Assembly (NCBI RefSeq): GCF_013363995.1
Contig: NZ_JABWGO010000009.1
Location: 248,001 to 312,000 of the forward strand
Direction of reading: 5' to 3'
DNA length: 64,000 nucleotides
From: Nonomuraea rhodomycinica
Lineage (GTDB): Bacteria > Actinomycetota > Actinomycetes > Streptosporangiales > Streptosporangiaceae
The notes below the pieces were generated by a model. The model made no database searches, had not been told where the DNA came from, and saw nothing but the letters and a program-made list of their open reading frames with translations. Shown piece by piece: positions 16,491 through 24,780 of the stretch (the first letter of the stretch is position 1; each line of letters opens with the position of its first letter). A program made the position numbers and the translations under genes.

Positions 16491-17115
16491 GAAGTTCTGC
16501 TCCCTTCGCGGATGAGACGCGACTGAGGTTCGATCGGTTCCGCAGATGCGAAAGAATTGGGGCAAGTTTCGCCCGGCCGCGCGCGCACCGGCTCTTGACC
16601 GTGCCGCTGGGCACATCCAGCACCTGAGCTGCGTCTTCGACCGAATAACCCATCATGTCGACGAGCACGAGGGCCGCCCGTTGGTCGGGCGGCAGCAGTT
16701 TCAGCGCGGCCGAAACCTCCATGGACACCTCCCGCTCGACCGTCTGGTCGGGCATGGGCGTCTCACGCTCGGCGGCCTCGATGAGCTCGTCGTCGGCCAC
16801 CGGGCGGATGGACTTGCGGCGCATCCGGTCGAGGCAGGCGTTGACGACGATGCGGTGGAGCCAGGTGGTGACGGCCGCCTCGCCGCGGAACGAGCCCGCC
16901 TTGCGATAGGCGGACACGAACGCGTCCTGCACGGCGTCGGCCGCCTCGTCGGGGTCGCCCAGCGTGCGCAGGGCGACGGCCCACATGCGGTCACGGTGCC
17001 TCTTGACGATCTCGCTGAACGCGTGTGGATCCCCGTCGATGTGCGCGGACAGCAGCTCGGCGTCGCTGATCGCCGGCCGCTCCGCTGATGAAGGTGTCTC
17101 GGGTGGGGAGTTCAC
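16480..17115 (-). CDS. sigM: ECF-family RNA polymerase sigma factor, SigM-like
   Basis: The 211-residue protein has region 2 (FSEIVKRHRDRMWAVALRTLGDPDEAADAVQDAFVSAYR, recognising the -10 element) and region 4 (LPPDQRAALVLVDMMGYSVEDAAQVL with the helix-turn-helix GTVKSRCARGRAKL, recognising -35). It lacks regions 1 and 3, as ECF sigmas do. It sits 15 bp after the pseudokinase gene and overlaps its anti-sigma gene. The SigM name rests on synteny with murJ on one side and trxBA on the other, the Mycobacterium arrangement, not on promoter evidence. Confidence 0.9.
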   Translation of the reverse strand: MNSPPETPSSAERPAISDAELLSAHIDGDPHAFSEIVKRHRDRMWAVALRTLGDPDEAADAVQDAFVSAYRKAGSFRGEAAVTTWLHRIVVNACLDRMRRKSIRPVADDELIEAAERETPMPDQTVEREVSMEVSAALKLLPPDQRAALVLVDMMGYSVEDAAQVLDVPSGTVKSRCARGRAKLAPILSHLRNRSNLSRVSSAKGAELRDG

Positions 17116-17130
17116 AAGAGGGATTCCTGG

Positions 17131-18651
17131 TTATGCCGATCCGGGGGAATGGACCACTACCTCATAGATGGTGCCATGAAAGCCGCCCGCGTCTGCAGGA
17201 AGACGAGTAAACCAGATCAAAACGTACTGACCGGTGGCGGCCTGATCGGGCTTGAGGGTGATCTTCCCGGACGCGCCCTTCTGCTTGGTGACCGTCTTGA
17301 GGGCCGAGAGCTCCGGCGCGTCACCCACCTTGAGCTCCACGCTCGCGCCGCCCGCGCCGGACAGCGTGGCCACCACGTCACTGATCTGCACCGGCTTGCC
17401 CATGTCGAGCAGCAGGCCGACGCCCTCCTTGAGATTGCCCAGGTCGGCGGTGTTGTAGTTGTCGGTCTTCCAGAACGTGCTGGGCTTGCCGTCGAGCGTC
17501 AGCTCCGCGCCGGTGTTCTCCTCCTTGTCGCCCAAGGGGTCGAACGCGATCGCCTTCTTCGGCTTGACCGCCTGGGGCGCCGCCGTGGCGGACGGCGAGG
17601 CCGCCGTCGGGGTGCCCTGCGCCCCCGGGTCGCCCTTGCCACTGCCGAGGCTGCGGCCGATCGTCCACGCTCCGACGCCGACCGCGACGATGACGAGCAG
17701 CACCACGACGGTCATCAGCGCCCGGTTGACCACGCCGCCGCCCTGCCGGGCACCGTGCTGCGGCACGGTCAGGTGCTGGATCGGCGGCTGGGGCCGCGGG
17801 GGACGTACGTCGGTGCCGAGACCCTCGGACGGCGAGGTGGCCGTCACCGAGGGCGGGGAGGACGGGTAGTCGATCGGGATCGGCATCGGCCGGGCGACGC
17901 CGGCCAGCGCCTCGGCCACGTCGGCCGGGCTGGTCAGCGCGCCGTGGCCCTTGCGCGACTCGGGCAGGCACGCCTTGACCGTGACCGTGTCGAGGTAGCT
18001 CGGCACGCCCGCGGTCACCTGGCGGGGCGTGCAGAAGTGGCCGTCGGTCATGGGGGCGGGCGGCAGGCCGCCCTCCTCCTCGTCACCCGGCCAGTGGCCG
18101 GTCAGCCCGGCGTAGAGCAGCCGGCCGAGACCCTCGGCGTCGTCCAGCGCGGGCTGGTCGGTGGTCAGCCCGGACAGGGCCGCGTCGACCGCGACACCGA
18201 GCACCTTGACGGTGTTGCCGGTGGTCCACACCAGGTGGGACGGGCGCAGGCACAGGTGGTACAGGCCGGCCTCGTGGGCGTGCGTGAGGGCCTCGGCCGC
18301 CTCGGCCACCAGCCCGGCCGCCCGCTCGGGGTCGAGCGGGCCGCCCGCCACCAGGTCGGCCAGGGTCTCGCCGGTCACCCACTCGCTGACGACGTAGGAG
18401 TAGTCCTCCTCCTCGGCGGCGTCGAACACCTGCGTCAGCCGGGGGTCGGTGAGCCGGCTGGCGGCCCGGGCGGCGGTGACGACCTCGTGGACGCGCGGGA
18501 AGTCGGGGGAGAAGGTGTGGACGGCGACGGGGCGGGCGAGGATCTCGTCGATCGCCTTCCACAGGGTGGCGCCGTCGGCTTCGCTCACCCGGTCCTCCAG
18601 CCGGAAGCGTTCGGCGAGACGGGTGCCGGGTTCGACCGCCGACGTGCTCAC
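17131..18651 (-). CDS. Membrane pseudokinase with extracellular discoidin-like domain (MviN C-terminal module as a separate gene)
   Basis: The 506-residue protein has a kinase-fold N-terminal half, one transmembrane helix (ALMTVVVLLVIVAVGVGAW, near residue 335) and an extracellular domain (LTLDGKPSTFWKTDNYNT, with a later GQYVLIWFTRLP) resembling an F5/8-type carbohydrate-binding fold. The kinase looks inactive: the HRD catalytic loop is replaced by YHLCLRPSHLVW and no DFG triplet is seen. In M. tuberculosis the same domains are fused to the end of MviN and recruit FhaA when phosphorylated. Here they form a stand-alone gene 165 bp after murJ. GTG at 18651 has GGAG nine bases upstream. It probably regulates lipid II flipping. 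Confidence 0.85.
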   Translation of the reverse strand: MSTSAVEPGTRLAERFRLEDRVSEADGATLWKAIDEILARPVAVHTFSPDFPRVHEVVTAARAASRLTDPRLTQVFDAAEEEDYSYVVSEWVTGETLADLVAGGPLDPERAAGLVAEAAEALTHAHEAGLYHLCLRPSHLVWTTGNTVKVLGVAVDAALSGLTTDQPALDDAEGLGRLLYAGLTGHWPGDEEEGGLPPAPMTDGHFCTPRQVTAGVPSYLDTVTVKACLPESRKGHGALTSPADVAEALAGVARPMPIPIDYPSSPPSVTATSPSEGLGTDVRPPRPQPPIQHLTVPQHGARQGGGVVNRALMTVVVLLVIVAVGVGAWTIGRSLGSGKGDPGAQGTPTAASPSATAAPQAVKPKKAIAFDPLGDKEENTGAELTLDGKPSTFWKTDNYNTADLGNLKEGVGLLLDMGKPVQISDVVATLSGAGGASVELKVGDAPELSALKTVTKQKGASGKITLKPDQAATGQYVLIWFTRLPADAGGFHGTIYEVVVHSPGSA

Positions 18652-18816
18652 TGACTCACTCCGCTCGGCTGATCGTGCGCGTTCATGACTCGACTGGCCC
18701 GCGTGGTGGTGTCCCACGTAGGCACGCTATGCCGGGTGGATCCGCCCACGCCCCTCCTGCTTCCATTCGCGCGTGTGGGCACCATGGTAGTGCCGCGCCG
18801 GTTCCGCCCGTGTTCC

Positions 18817-20424
18817 TTACCGTCCCAGCCGTCCGGCAACCATACCGACGATCGAGTTGACCTCCGGGATGCGCATCCGGTGGGCCACGGCGAGGTACAG
18901 CAGCATGCCCACACCGCCGCCGACCACCAGGATGATCACCGAGGTCAGGAAGGTCAACCCGCCGAAGGCGATCTGCACGAGCCACACCACGGCCAGCGCC
19001 AGCACCGCCGTGGGCAGGGCCGCGAGGTACATGCGGGTCATCGACATGCCGATCTGCCAGCCGCCGAGCCCCTGGACCCGCCGGGAGGCCAGCCACCAGG
19101 CGACGACCGCCCCGAGAGCGTACGCGACGGCGTAGGCGAAGGCCAGTCCCATCACCGTGTAGGCATAGGGCAGCACCTGGTAGAGGATCCACATGAACAG
19201 CGCGTTGAGCACGGTCGTGGCCGCGCCGACGTAGACCGGGGTGCGGGTGTCACCGAAGCTGTAGAAGACGCGCAGCAGGAGCTGGAAGACCGCGAACGGC
19301 ACCAGTCCCAGGCCGTACACCTGGAGGACGTTGCCGATGTAGACGGCGTACTCCACCGGCGTGGCGCCGTGGGCGTAGATCGGCACGGTGATCGCCGGGC
19401 CGAGCACCATCAGCAGCAGCGACACCGGAACCATGATCGACCCGATGAGCCGCACGCTGGAGCCGAACTCGGCGCGCACGTCGCCGAAGCGGCCCTCGCT
19501 CACCGCGCGGCTCATGCGCGGCAGGGCCGCGGTGATCACCGAGACGCCGATGACGCCGTACGGGAGCTGGAAGAGCTGGAAGGCGAAGGTGTAGGGGGTG
19601 ATGCCGTGTCCGTCCACGGCGTCACCGGCCTGGCTGGCCAGGTTGGTGGTCAGCATGAAGCCGAGCTGGGTGACCACCACGTAGCCGATGGTCCAGATCC
19701 CCGCCCGGCCCATCTCGCCGAGCCGGGCGTTGCGCACGTCGAAGCGCGGCGTGAAGGTGAACCCGGCCCGGCGCAGCGCCAGGATCAGCACGACCGCCTG
19801 GGCCACGATGCCCGCGGTGGTGCCGAGGCCGAGCAGGGCGAGCTGCCCGTCGGTGACCTGGGCGAGGTCCTTGCCCGCGTCGCCGAACACCGTGAGGTAG
19901 CCGACCAGCACGCCGATGACGACGACGTTGTTGAGCACCGGGGCCCACATGGGCGCGGCGAACCGGTCGCGGGTGTTGAGGATGGCGCCCGCCACCGCGC
20001 CGATGCCGAAGAAGGCCAGCTGCGGCAGGATGAACCGCGCCAGCGTGACGGCGACGTCGAACTTGCGGCCGGTCCAGCCCGTCGTGTAGAGGTCGATGAG
20101 CAGCGGCGCGGCCAGCACGGCCAGTAAGGCGACGACGGCCAGCGCGACCGTGGCGATGGTCAGCAGGCGCTGCTCGTAGGCCCGCCCGCCGTCGGGGTCC
20201 TCCTTCTGCGCCCGCACGATCATGGGCACGACCACGCTGCTCAGCACGCCGAGCAGCAGCAGGTCGAGGATGCTGTACGGGATGGCGTAGGCCGCGTTGT
20301 AGGCGTCGCCCATGGCGGCGGTGCCGATCGCCGTGGCCAGCGCCATGGTACGCACGAAGCCCGTGACCCTCGACACCATGGTGCCCGCGGCCATGATGGC
20401 GCTGGCCCGCAGCATGCGGCTCAT
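18817..20424 (-). CDS. murJ: Lipid II flippase MurJ (MviN)
   Basis: MurJ flips lipid II across the cytoplasmic membrane for peptidoglycan synthesis. The 535-residue protein has about 14 hydrophobic segments and starts MLRASAIMAAGTMVSRVTGFVRT, the family N-terminus with its conserved arginines. It ends soon after the last helix and lacks the large C-terminal extension of mycobacterial MviN, whose domains are encoded by the next gene. Its ATG overlaps the stop of the DUF6049 gene by 4 bp. Confidence 0.95.
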   Translation of the reverse strand: MSRMLRASAIMAAGTMVSRVTGFVRTMALATAIGTAAMGDAYNAAYAIPYSILDLLLLGVLSSVVVPMIVRAQKEDPDGGRAYEQRLLTIATVALAVVALLAVLAAPLLIDLYTTGWTGRKFDVAVTLARFILPQLAFFGIGAVAGAILNTRDRFAAPMWAPVLNNVVVIGVLVGYLTVFGDAGKDLAQVTDGQLALLGLGTTAGIVAQAVVLILALRRAGFTFTPRFDVRNARLGEMGRAGIWTIGYVVVTQLGFMLTTNLASQAGDAVDGHGITPYTFAFQLFQLPYGVIGVSVITAALPRMSRAVSEGRFGDVRAEFGSSVRLIGSIMVPVSLLLMVLGPAITVPIYAHGATPVEYAVYIGNVLQVYGLGLVPFAVFQLLLRVFYSFGDTRTPVYVGAATTVLNALFMWILYQVLPYAYTVMGLAFAYAVAYALGAVVAWWLASRRVQGLGGWQIGMSMTRMYLAALPTAVLALAVVWLVQIAFGGLTFLTSVIILVVGGGVGMLLYLAVAHRMRIPEVNSIVGMVAGRLGR

Positions 20425-22658
20425 GTGGCCTCACTCTCCCGACTCTTGGCGGCCCGTTCGAGCCGTCGCTGCGATCTGCGCCTGAGGACCCGCGTCACGA
20501 CCGCGGCGAGCATGACCGTCAGCGCCGCGCCGACGATCACCAGGGCGATGCCGGTGTAGCCGGTGGTCCGGATGATCAGCTTCACCGGCTTGCCGTACGG
20601 CTGCCCGTCGGAGGTGCGGAGCTGGACGGTCACGGCCGAGTCGCCGCTGACGCCGGACCCCGCCGTCATCGGGACCTGCAGGGTGCCGCTCTGGCCGTTG
20701 CCGCCGATCACCAGCCTGCGGGACGGCTGGGGGCCGATCCGCAGCAGCTTGGGGTTGTTGGAGGTGACCTCGACGTCGACCGTGACCTCGACCGGCAGCG
20801 AGTTCTTGACGCTGACGGGCACGACGCCGTCGGAGCCGGCCAGCGTGCGCGGCCGGTCGGGGTCGGCCCCGGTGATCGTGATCATGTCCATCCGGGCATC
20901 CACGGCGTCCTTGACCAGCTCGGCCGCGGCCCGCCCGGCCCGGGTCTGGTTGCGCCAGGCGGAGGACGTCAGCCGCAGCACGGCCGCGTCGAAGGCGGAC
21001 GGCGGCTTGTCGGTGGTGATGAGCGAGGTGAGCTCGGCCTTCCGCGCGATCTCCTTGACCGGGGTCAGGTACTTGCGGCCGAGCTCCTCCTTGCGGTCCT
21101 GGTCGGTGTAGGTGAGGCCGGCGCGCTGGGTCCGCGCCGCGCGGACGGCCGCGCTCTTCGGGGGCTTGACGGAGTCGAGCGGGGTGAGCGACAGCCACGG
21201 CAGGCCGTTCGCGGTCTTGAGCAGGGCGTTGACGAGCGTGGGGTTGGGGTCCCACCGGCGGGAGGGGGCGACGACGATCGACCTCGGGGTGGTCTGCCCC
21301 GGCTCGGCCGCGATCATCGCGGTCTCGGCGATGAAGCGCTGGCGGCTCAGCAGCGTGGAGCCGGCGCCGCCGCCGGGCTCGAAGAGCCGGCTGAGCACGG
21401 GATCGGCGACGAGCGCCGTGACCGGGCCGGCGACGCTGTAGAGCGTGGCGGTGGCGTCGGGCGTGGTGGTGCCGGGTGTGAAGGCCGTCTGCTGGGTGGT
21501 CTGACCGGTCTGGGTGGTCTGGGTGACCTGCTGGTCCTGCTGCGGCAGGTTGGCCGAGGTGAGCAGGACCTTGCGGACCTGGGCGACACCCGGCTTGCCG
21601 ACGGCCAGCAGGTCGAGCGCGTCGGCGTCGAGCAGACCGGACGCCGGCCAGTTGATCGAGGTGGAGACCTCGGGGCGCAGGAGCTGGGCGGCCTTCTGCC
21701 CGCCCAGCTCGATCGCCCGGCCCACCTGCGTGTCGAACCCGTGGTGGGCCAGGGCGGCCACGTCGGGGTCGGCGTACGGGGTGGCGACGACGGGGGAGTC
21801 GGCCAGGGCGGTGCGCAGGTCGGCCAGCCACTGGGCCGCCGCGGCGTCGGCCGGCTTCTTGACCGTGCCGTCCTTGCCGGCCACGGTGTACGGCTTCGAC
21901 ATGGCGGTGAGGTCGTCGAGCAGCGCCGGGTCGACGAACCAGGTGACGCTCGGCGGCGCGGCCTTGGCGATGCGCAGCAGGTCGGCGAGGCGGCCCTTGC
22001 CGGTCAGCGCGGCGCTCAGCTTGTCGTCGGCGAACGTGGCGTCGTCGGGGCGGCGCGGCTGGTCGATGACGCGGTGCGGCTGGTCGATCATCGGCAGGGC
22101 GACGGCCAGCTTGTTGCGCACGGTCTTGGGTTGCGGGGGCGCGTACGTGACGAACGTGCGCTGCACGGCCAGGCGCCGCCAGCCGGCCTGCTGCACCTCG
22201 ATCGCGATCGGATAGACGCCGAAGCGGGGCAGGGCCGGGTGGGCGAGCTGCGCCGGGGTCAGCGTGAACTCCCACGGCGCCGAGGCGCCCGCCGCCACAG
22301 CCGCTATGGCCACCTGAGAGGTGGGCGACGCCTGGCCGGGAAGCGTCTGGTCGGTCTGGTCGGCCTGGAACGTCTCCAGAGCGGCCCGGTCGGGCAGCGG
22401 CTGCGACGAGTAGCGCAGCCGGACGACCAGGCCGCTCAGGTCGCTGCCGGTGTCGTTGCGCAGCGTTCCGGAGACCTTGATCACATCGGCCGCGCCCTTG
22501 GCCCAGTCGGGTGTGATGGAGGACACGGTGAGGACCAGCCCCTGCCGGCTGGCCTGGGCGGTGGACGTCTTCGCGGCAGCCGTGCCCGGCGTCGCCACGC
22601 CCACGGGGACGAGCAACGCTGCGGAGACGACGGCGAGCAGCGTGGCCTTACGGATCAC
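20421..22658 (-). CDS. DUF6049 family secreted/membrane protein (Rv3909-like)
   Basis: The 745-residue protein has a signal peptide (RKATLLAVVSAALLVPVGVATPGTAAAK), a long extracytoplasmic region and one C-terminal transmembrane helix (TGIALVIVGAALTVMLAAVV) followed by a short basic cytoplasmic tail. A Thr/Gln-rich segment (QQVTQTTQTGQTTQ) lies in the middle. The family is conserved in actinobacteria directly upstream of murJ and is essential in mycobacteria; its biochemical role is not established. A 4-bp overlap with murJ suggests the products work together in the cell envelope. The start is GTG at 22658. Confidence 0.88.
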   Translation of the reverse strand: MIRKATLLAVVSAALLVPVGVATPGTAAAKTSTAQASRQGLVLTVSSITPDWAKGAADVIKVSGTLRNDTGSDLSGLVVRLRYSSQPLPDRAALETFQADQTDQTLPGQASPTSQVAIAAVAAGASAPWEFTLTPAQLAHPALPRFGVYPIAIEVQQAGWRRLAVQRTFVTYAPPQPKTVRNKLAVALPMIDQPHRVIDQPRRPDDATFADDKLSAALTGKGRLADLLRIAKAAPPSVTWFVDPALLDDLTAMSKPYTVAGKDGTVKKPADAAAAQWLADLRTALADSPVVATPYADPDVAALAHHGFDTQVGRAIELGGQKAAQLLRPEVSTSINWPASGLLDADALDLLAVGKPGVAQVRKVLLTSANLPQQDQQVTQTTQTGQTTQQTAFTPGTTTPDATATLYSVAGPVTALVADPVLSRLFEPGGGAGSTLLSRQRFIAETAMIAAEPGQTTPRSIVVAPSRRWDPNPTLVNALLKTANGLPWLSLTPLDSVKPPKSAAVRAARTQRAGLTYTDQDRKEELGRKYLTPVKEIARKAELTSLITTDKPPSAFDAAVLRLTSSAWRNQTRAGRAAAELVKDAVDARMDMITITGADPDRPRTLAGSDGVVPVSVKNSLPVEVTVDVEVTSNNPKLLRIGPQPSRRLVIGGNGQSGTLQVPMTAGSGVSGDSAVTVQLRTSDGQPYGKPVKLIIRTTGYTGIALVIVGAALTVMLAAVVTRVLRRRSQRRLERAAKSRESEAT

Positions 22659-22705
22659 GCGTCCGCCCGGGCTGGAGTACGGCGCACGCCCGCAATGGTA
22701 CGGGC

Positions 22706-23227
22706 TCAGTGCCGCAGCGCGATCGCCTCACGTGATCCCCTGGGCCGGGGAATCCTGAGGTCCACGGTCTTGCCGGACAGGAGGGACAGCAGGTCGAGGG
22801 CGCGCATGCCGACGGCGGTGTGTCGCTCGCCGCTGGCCATGAAGATCGGCTCGGCGTCGCCCGCCAGCCGGTCGTCCACCAGCAGCGGGAGCCGGCGCGG
22901 CAGCAGCAGCGGGCACACGAGCCCGGCGGCGTAGTCGGTGGCGGAGTTGACCAGGAACGCGGGGGCGGGCCGCACGTCGCGGGCGCCCAGCAGGGCGCCG
23001 ACGGCGCCCGGGCGCGGCGGCGCGGCGACCGAGGAGACCACGCCGACGACCTCGCGGCCGAGCCTCCCGGTGACCTCGAACACCGTGACCATGACGCACC
23101 TCTCGGGCGCGGCGGAGATCGTCGCGGGCAGCTCCTCCACGCCAGTGATGGGACGCGGAAGGCGTACGATCTCATGATGGACCTGGTGCGCGAGGAGCCA
23201 GCGGTGGATCGCGAGGGCGTCCTTCAT
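22706..23227 (-). CDS. YbaK/prolyl-tRNA deacylase-associated domain protein
   Basis: The 173-residue protein starts MKDALAIHRWLLAHQVHHEI, contains the YbaK-like core (EELPATISAAPERCVMVTVFEV, later FLVNSATDYAAGLVCPLLLP and the C-terminal sheet) and fits the aminoacyl-tRNA deacylase family that hydrolyses mischarged tRNAs such as Cys- or Ala-tRNAPro. The catalytic lysine of YbaK is not obvious, so activity is uncertain. AAGGAG eight bases before the ATG at 23227 fixes the start. It reads into DUF6049 and murJ after 47 bp. It is divergent from pcnA and their longest frames meet at a CATG palindrome (23225-23228). Confidence 0.75.
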   Translation of the reverse strand: MKDALAIHRWLLAHQVHHEIVRLPRPITGVEELPATISAAPERCVMVTVFEVTGRLGREVVGVVSSVAAPPRPGAVGALLGARDVRPAPAFLVNSATDYAAGLVCPLLLPRRLPLLVDDRLAGDAEPIFMASGERHTAVGMRALDLLSLLSGKTVDLRIPRPRGSREAIALRH

Positions 23228-23333
23228 GAACACGCTCCTTCGGCCTTGGCCCCCGACGGTCCTCTTGACCGACGGTAACCCGGACCTCATGTGGCCCGGG
23301 GGATATGTTCCGGAATCGAAGGACCTACCCAGC

Positions 23334-24776
23334 TTGTCCGACTCAAATCTGACCGACAACCAGCAGCGGGCCATGAGCGACCTGTTCCGTAAGATCTCCC
23401 CGGTGGCCGACGACCTGGGCCGCCTGTTCGCCGACCAGGGCCACGAACTGGCCCTGGTGGGCGGCCCCGTGCGCGACATGCTGCTCGGCCGCACCGGCAA
23501 CGACCTCGACCTCACCACCGACGCCCACCCCGAGCGCGTGCTGTCCCTCGTGCGCGACTGGGCCGACTCGGTGTGGACCATCGGCATCGACTTCGGCACG
23601 GTCGGCGTGCGCAAGGGCAGCTGGCTGATCGAGATCACGACGTACCGGAGCGAGTCCTACGACCCCAAGTCCCGCAAGCCCGAGGTCATGTACGGCGAGA
23701 CGCTGGAGGCCGACCTGGAGCGGCGCGACTTCGCGGTCAACGCGATGGCCGTGCGCCTGCCGGGTCACGAGTTCGTGGACCCGTACGGCGGCCTGGCCGA
23801 CCTGGCGGCGCGGCGGCTGCGCACGCCGGGCCCGGCCGAGCGGTCCTTCGGCGACGACCCGCTGCGCATGCTGCGTGCCGCGCGCTTCGCCTCCCAGCTC
23901 GGCTTCACCGTGGACGACGCCGCCGTCGAGGCGATGACGTCCATGGCCGAGCGCATCGAGATCGTCTCGGCCGAGCGCATCCGCGACGAGCTGGACAAGC
24001 TGGTCTGCGGCGCCTACCCCCGCGAGGGCCTGCGGCTGCTCGTCGACACCGGCCTGGCCCAGCACGTGCTGCCCGAGCTGCCCAAGCTGCGCCTGGAGAT
24101 CGACGAGCACCACCGGCACAAGGACGTCTACGAGCACACGCTGACCGTGCTCGACCAGGCGATCGCCCAGGAGGAGGACGGCCGGCCCGACGGCATCCTG
24201 CGCTGGGCGGCGCTCATGCACGACGTCGGCAAGCCCAAGACGCGCCGCCACGAGCCGGGCGGCCGGGTCTCCTTCCACCACCACGAGGTGGTCGGCGCCC
24301 AGATGACCAAGAAGCGCATGGCCGAGCTGAGGTTCCCCAAGGACGTCGTGGCCGACGTGTCGCGGCTGGTGGAGCTGCACCTGCGCTTCCACGGCTACGG
24401 CACGGGCGAGTGGACCGACAGCGCCGTGCGCCGCTACGTGCGCGACGCCGGTCACCTGCTCACCCGCCTGCACAAGCTCACCCGGGCCGACTGCACGACC
24501 CGCAACAAGCGCAAGGCGGCGACCCTCTCGCGCACCTACGACCAGCTGGAGGAGCGCATCGCCCGGCTGGCCGACGAGGAGGAGCTGGCCAAGATCCGGC
24601 CGGAGCTCGACGGCAACGACATCCAGCGCGTCCTCGGCGTCGGGCCCGGCCCGATCGTGGGCAGGGCCTACAAGTTCCTGCTGGAGCTGCGTCTGGACAA
24701 GGGGGTCATCGGCGCCGAGGCGGCCACCGAGGCGCTGCTGGAGTGGGCCCGCGACAACGGCCTGACCTCCTCCTGA
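23334..24776 (+). CDS. pcnA: CCA tRNA nucleotidyltransferase / poly(A) polymerase family
   Basis: The enzyme adds or repairs the 3' CCA of tRNAs. The protein has the nucleotidyltransferase core LVGGPVRDMLLGRTGNDLDLTTDA with its two metal-binding aspartates, the RRDFAVNAMA motif, FGDDPLRMLRAARFASQLGF, and a C-terminal HD domain (MHDVGKPKTR). The frame opens at ATG 23226, but that start overlaps the ATG of the divergent deacylase, leaving no leader. TTG at 23334 is therefore preferred: GAAGGA lies ten bases upstream and the protein (480 residues) then has the family length. The start is not certain. It mirrors the pcnA-murJ neighbourhood of Mycobacterium. Confidence 0.92.
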   Translation: MSDSNLTDNQQRAMSDLFRKISPVADDLGRLFADQGHELALVGGPVRDMLLGRTGNDLDLTTDAHPERVLSLVRDWADSVWTIGIDFGTVGVRKGSWLIEITTYRSESYDPKSRKPEVMYGETLEADLERRDFAVNAMAVRLPGHEFVDPYGGLADLAARRLRTPGPAERSFGDDPLRMLRAARFASQLGFTVDDAAVEAMTSMAERIEIVSAERIRDELDKLVCGAYPREGLRLLVDTGLAQHVLPELPKLRLEIDEHHRHKDVYEHTLTVLDQAIAQEEDGRPDGILRWAALMHDVGKPKTRRHEPGGRVSFHHHEVVGAQMTKKRMAELRFPKDVVADVSRLVELHLRFHGYGTGEWTDSAVRRYVRDAGHLLTRLHKLTRADCTTRNKRKAATLSRTYDQLEERIARLADEEELAKIRPELDGNDIQRVLGVGPGPIVGRAYKFLLELRLDKGVIGAEAATEALLEWARDNGLTSS

Positions 24777-24780
24777 CGGA

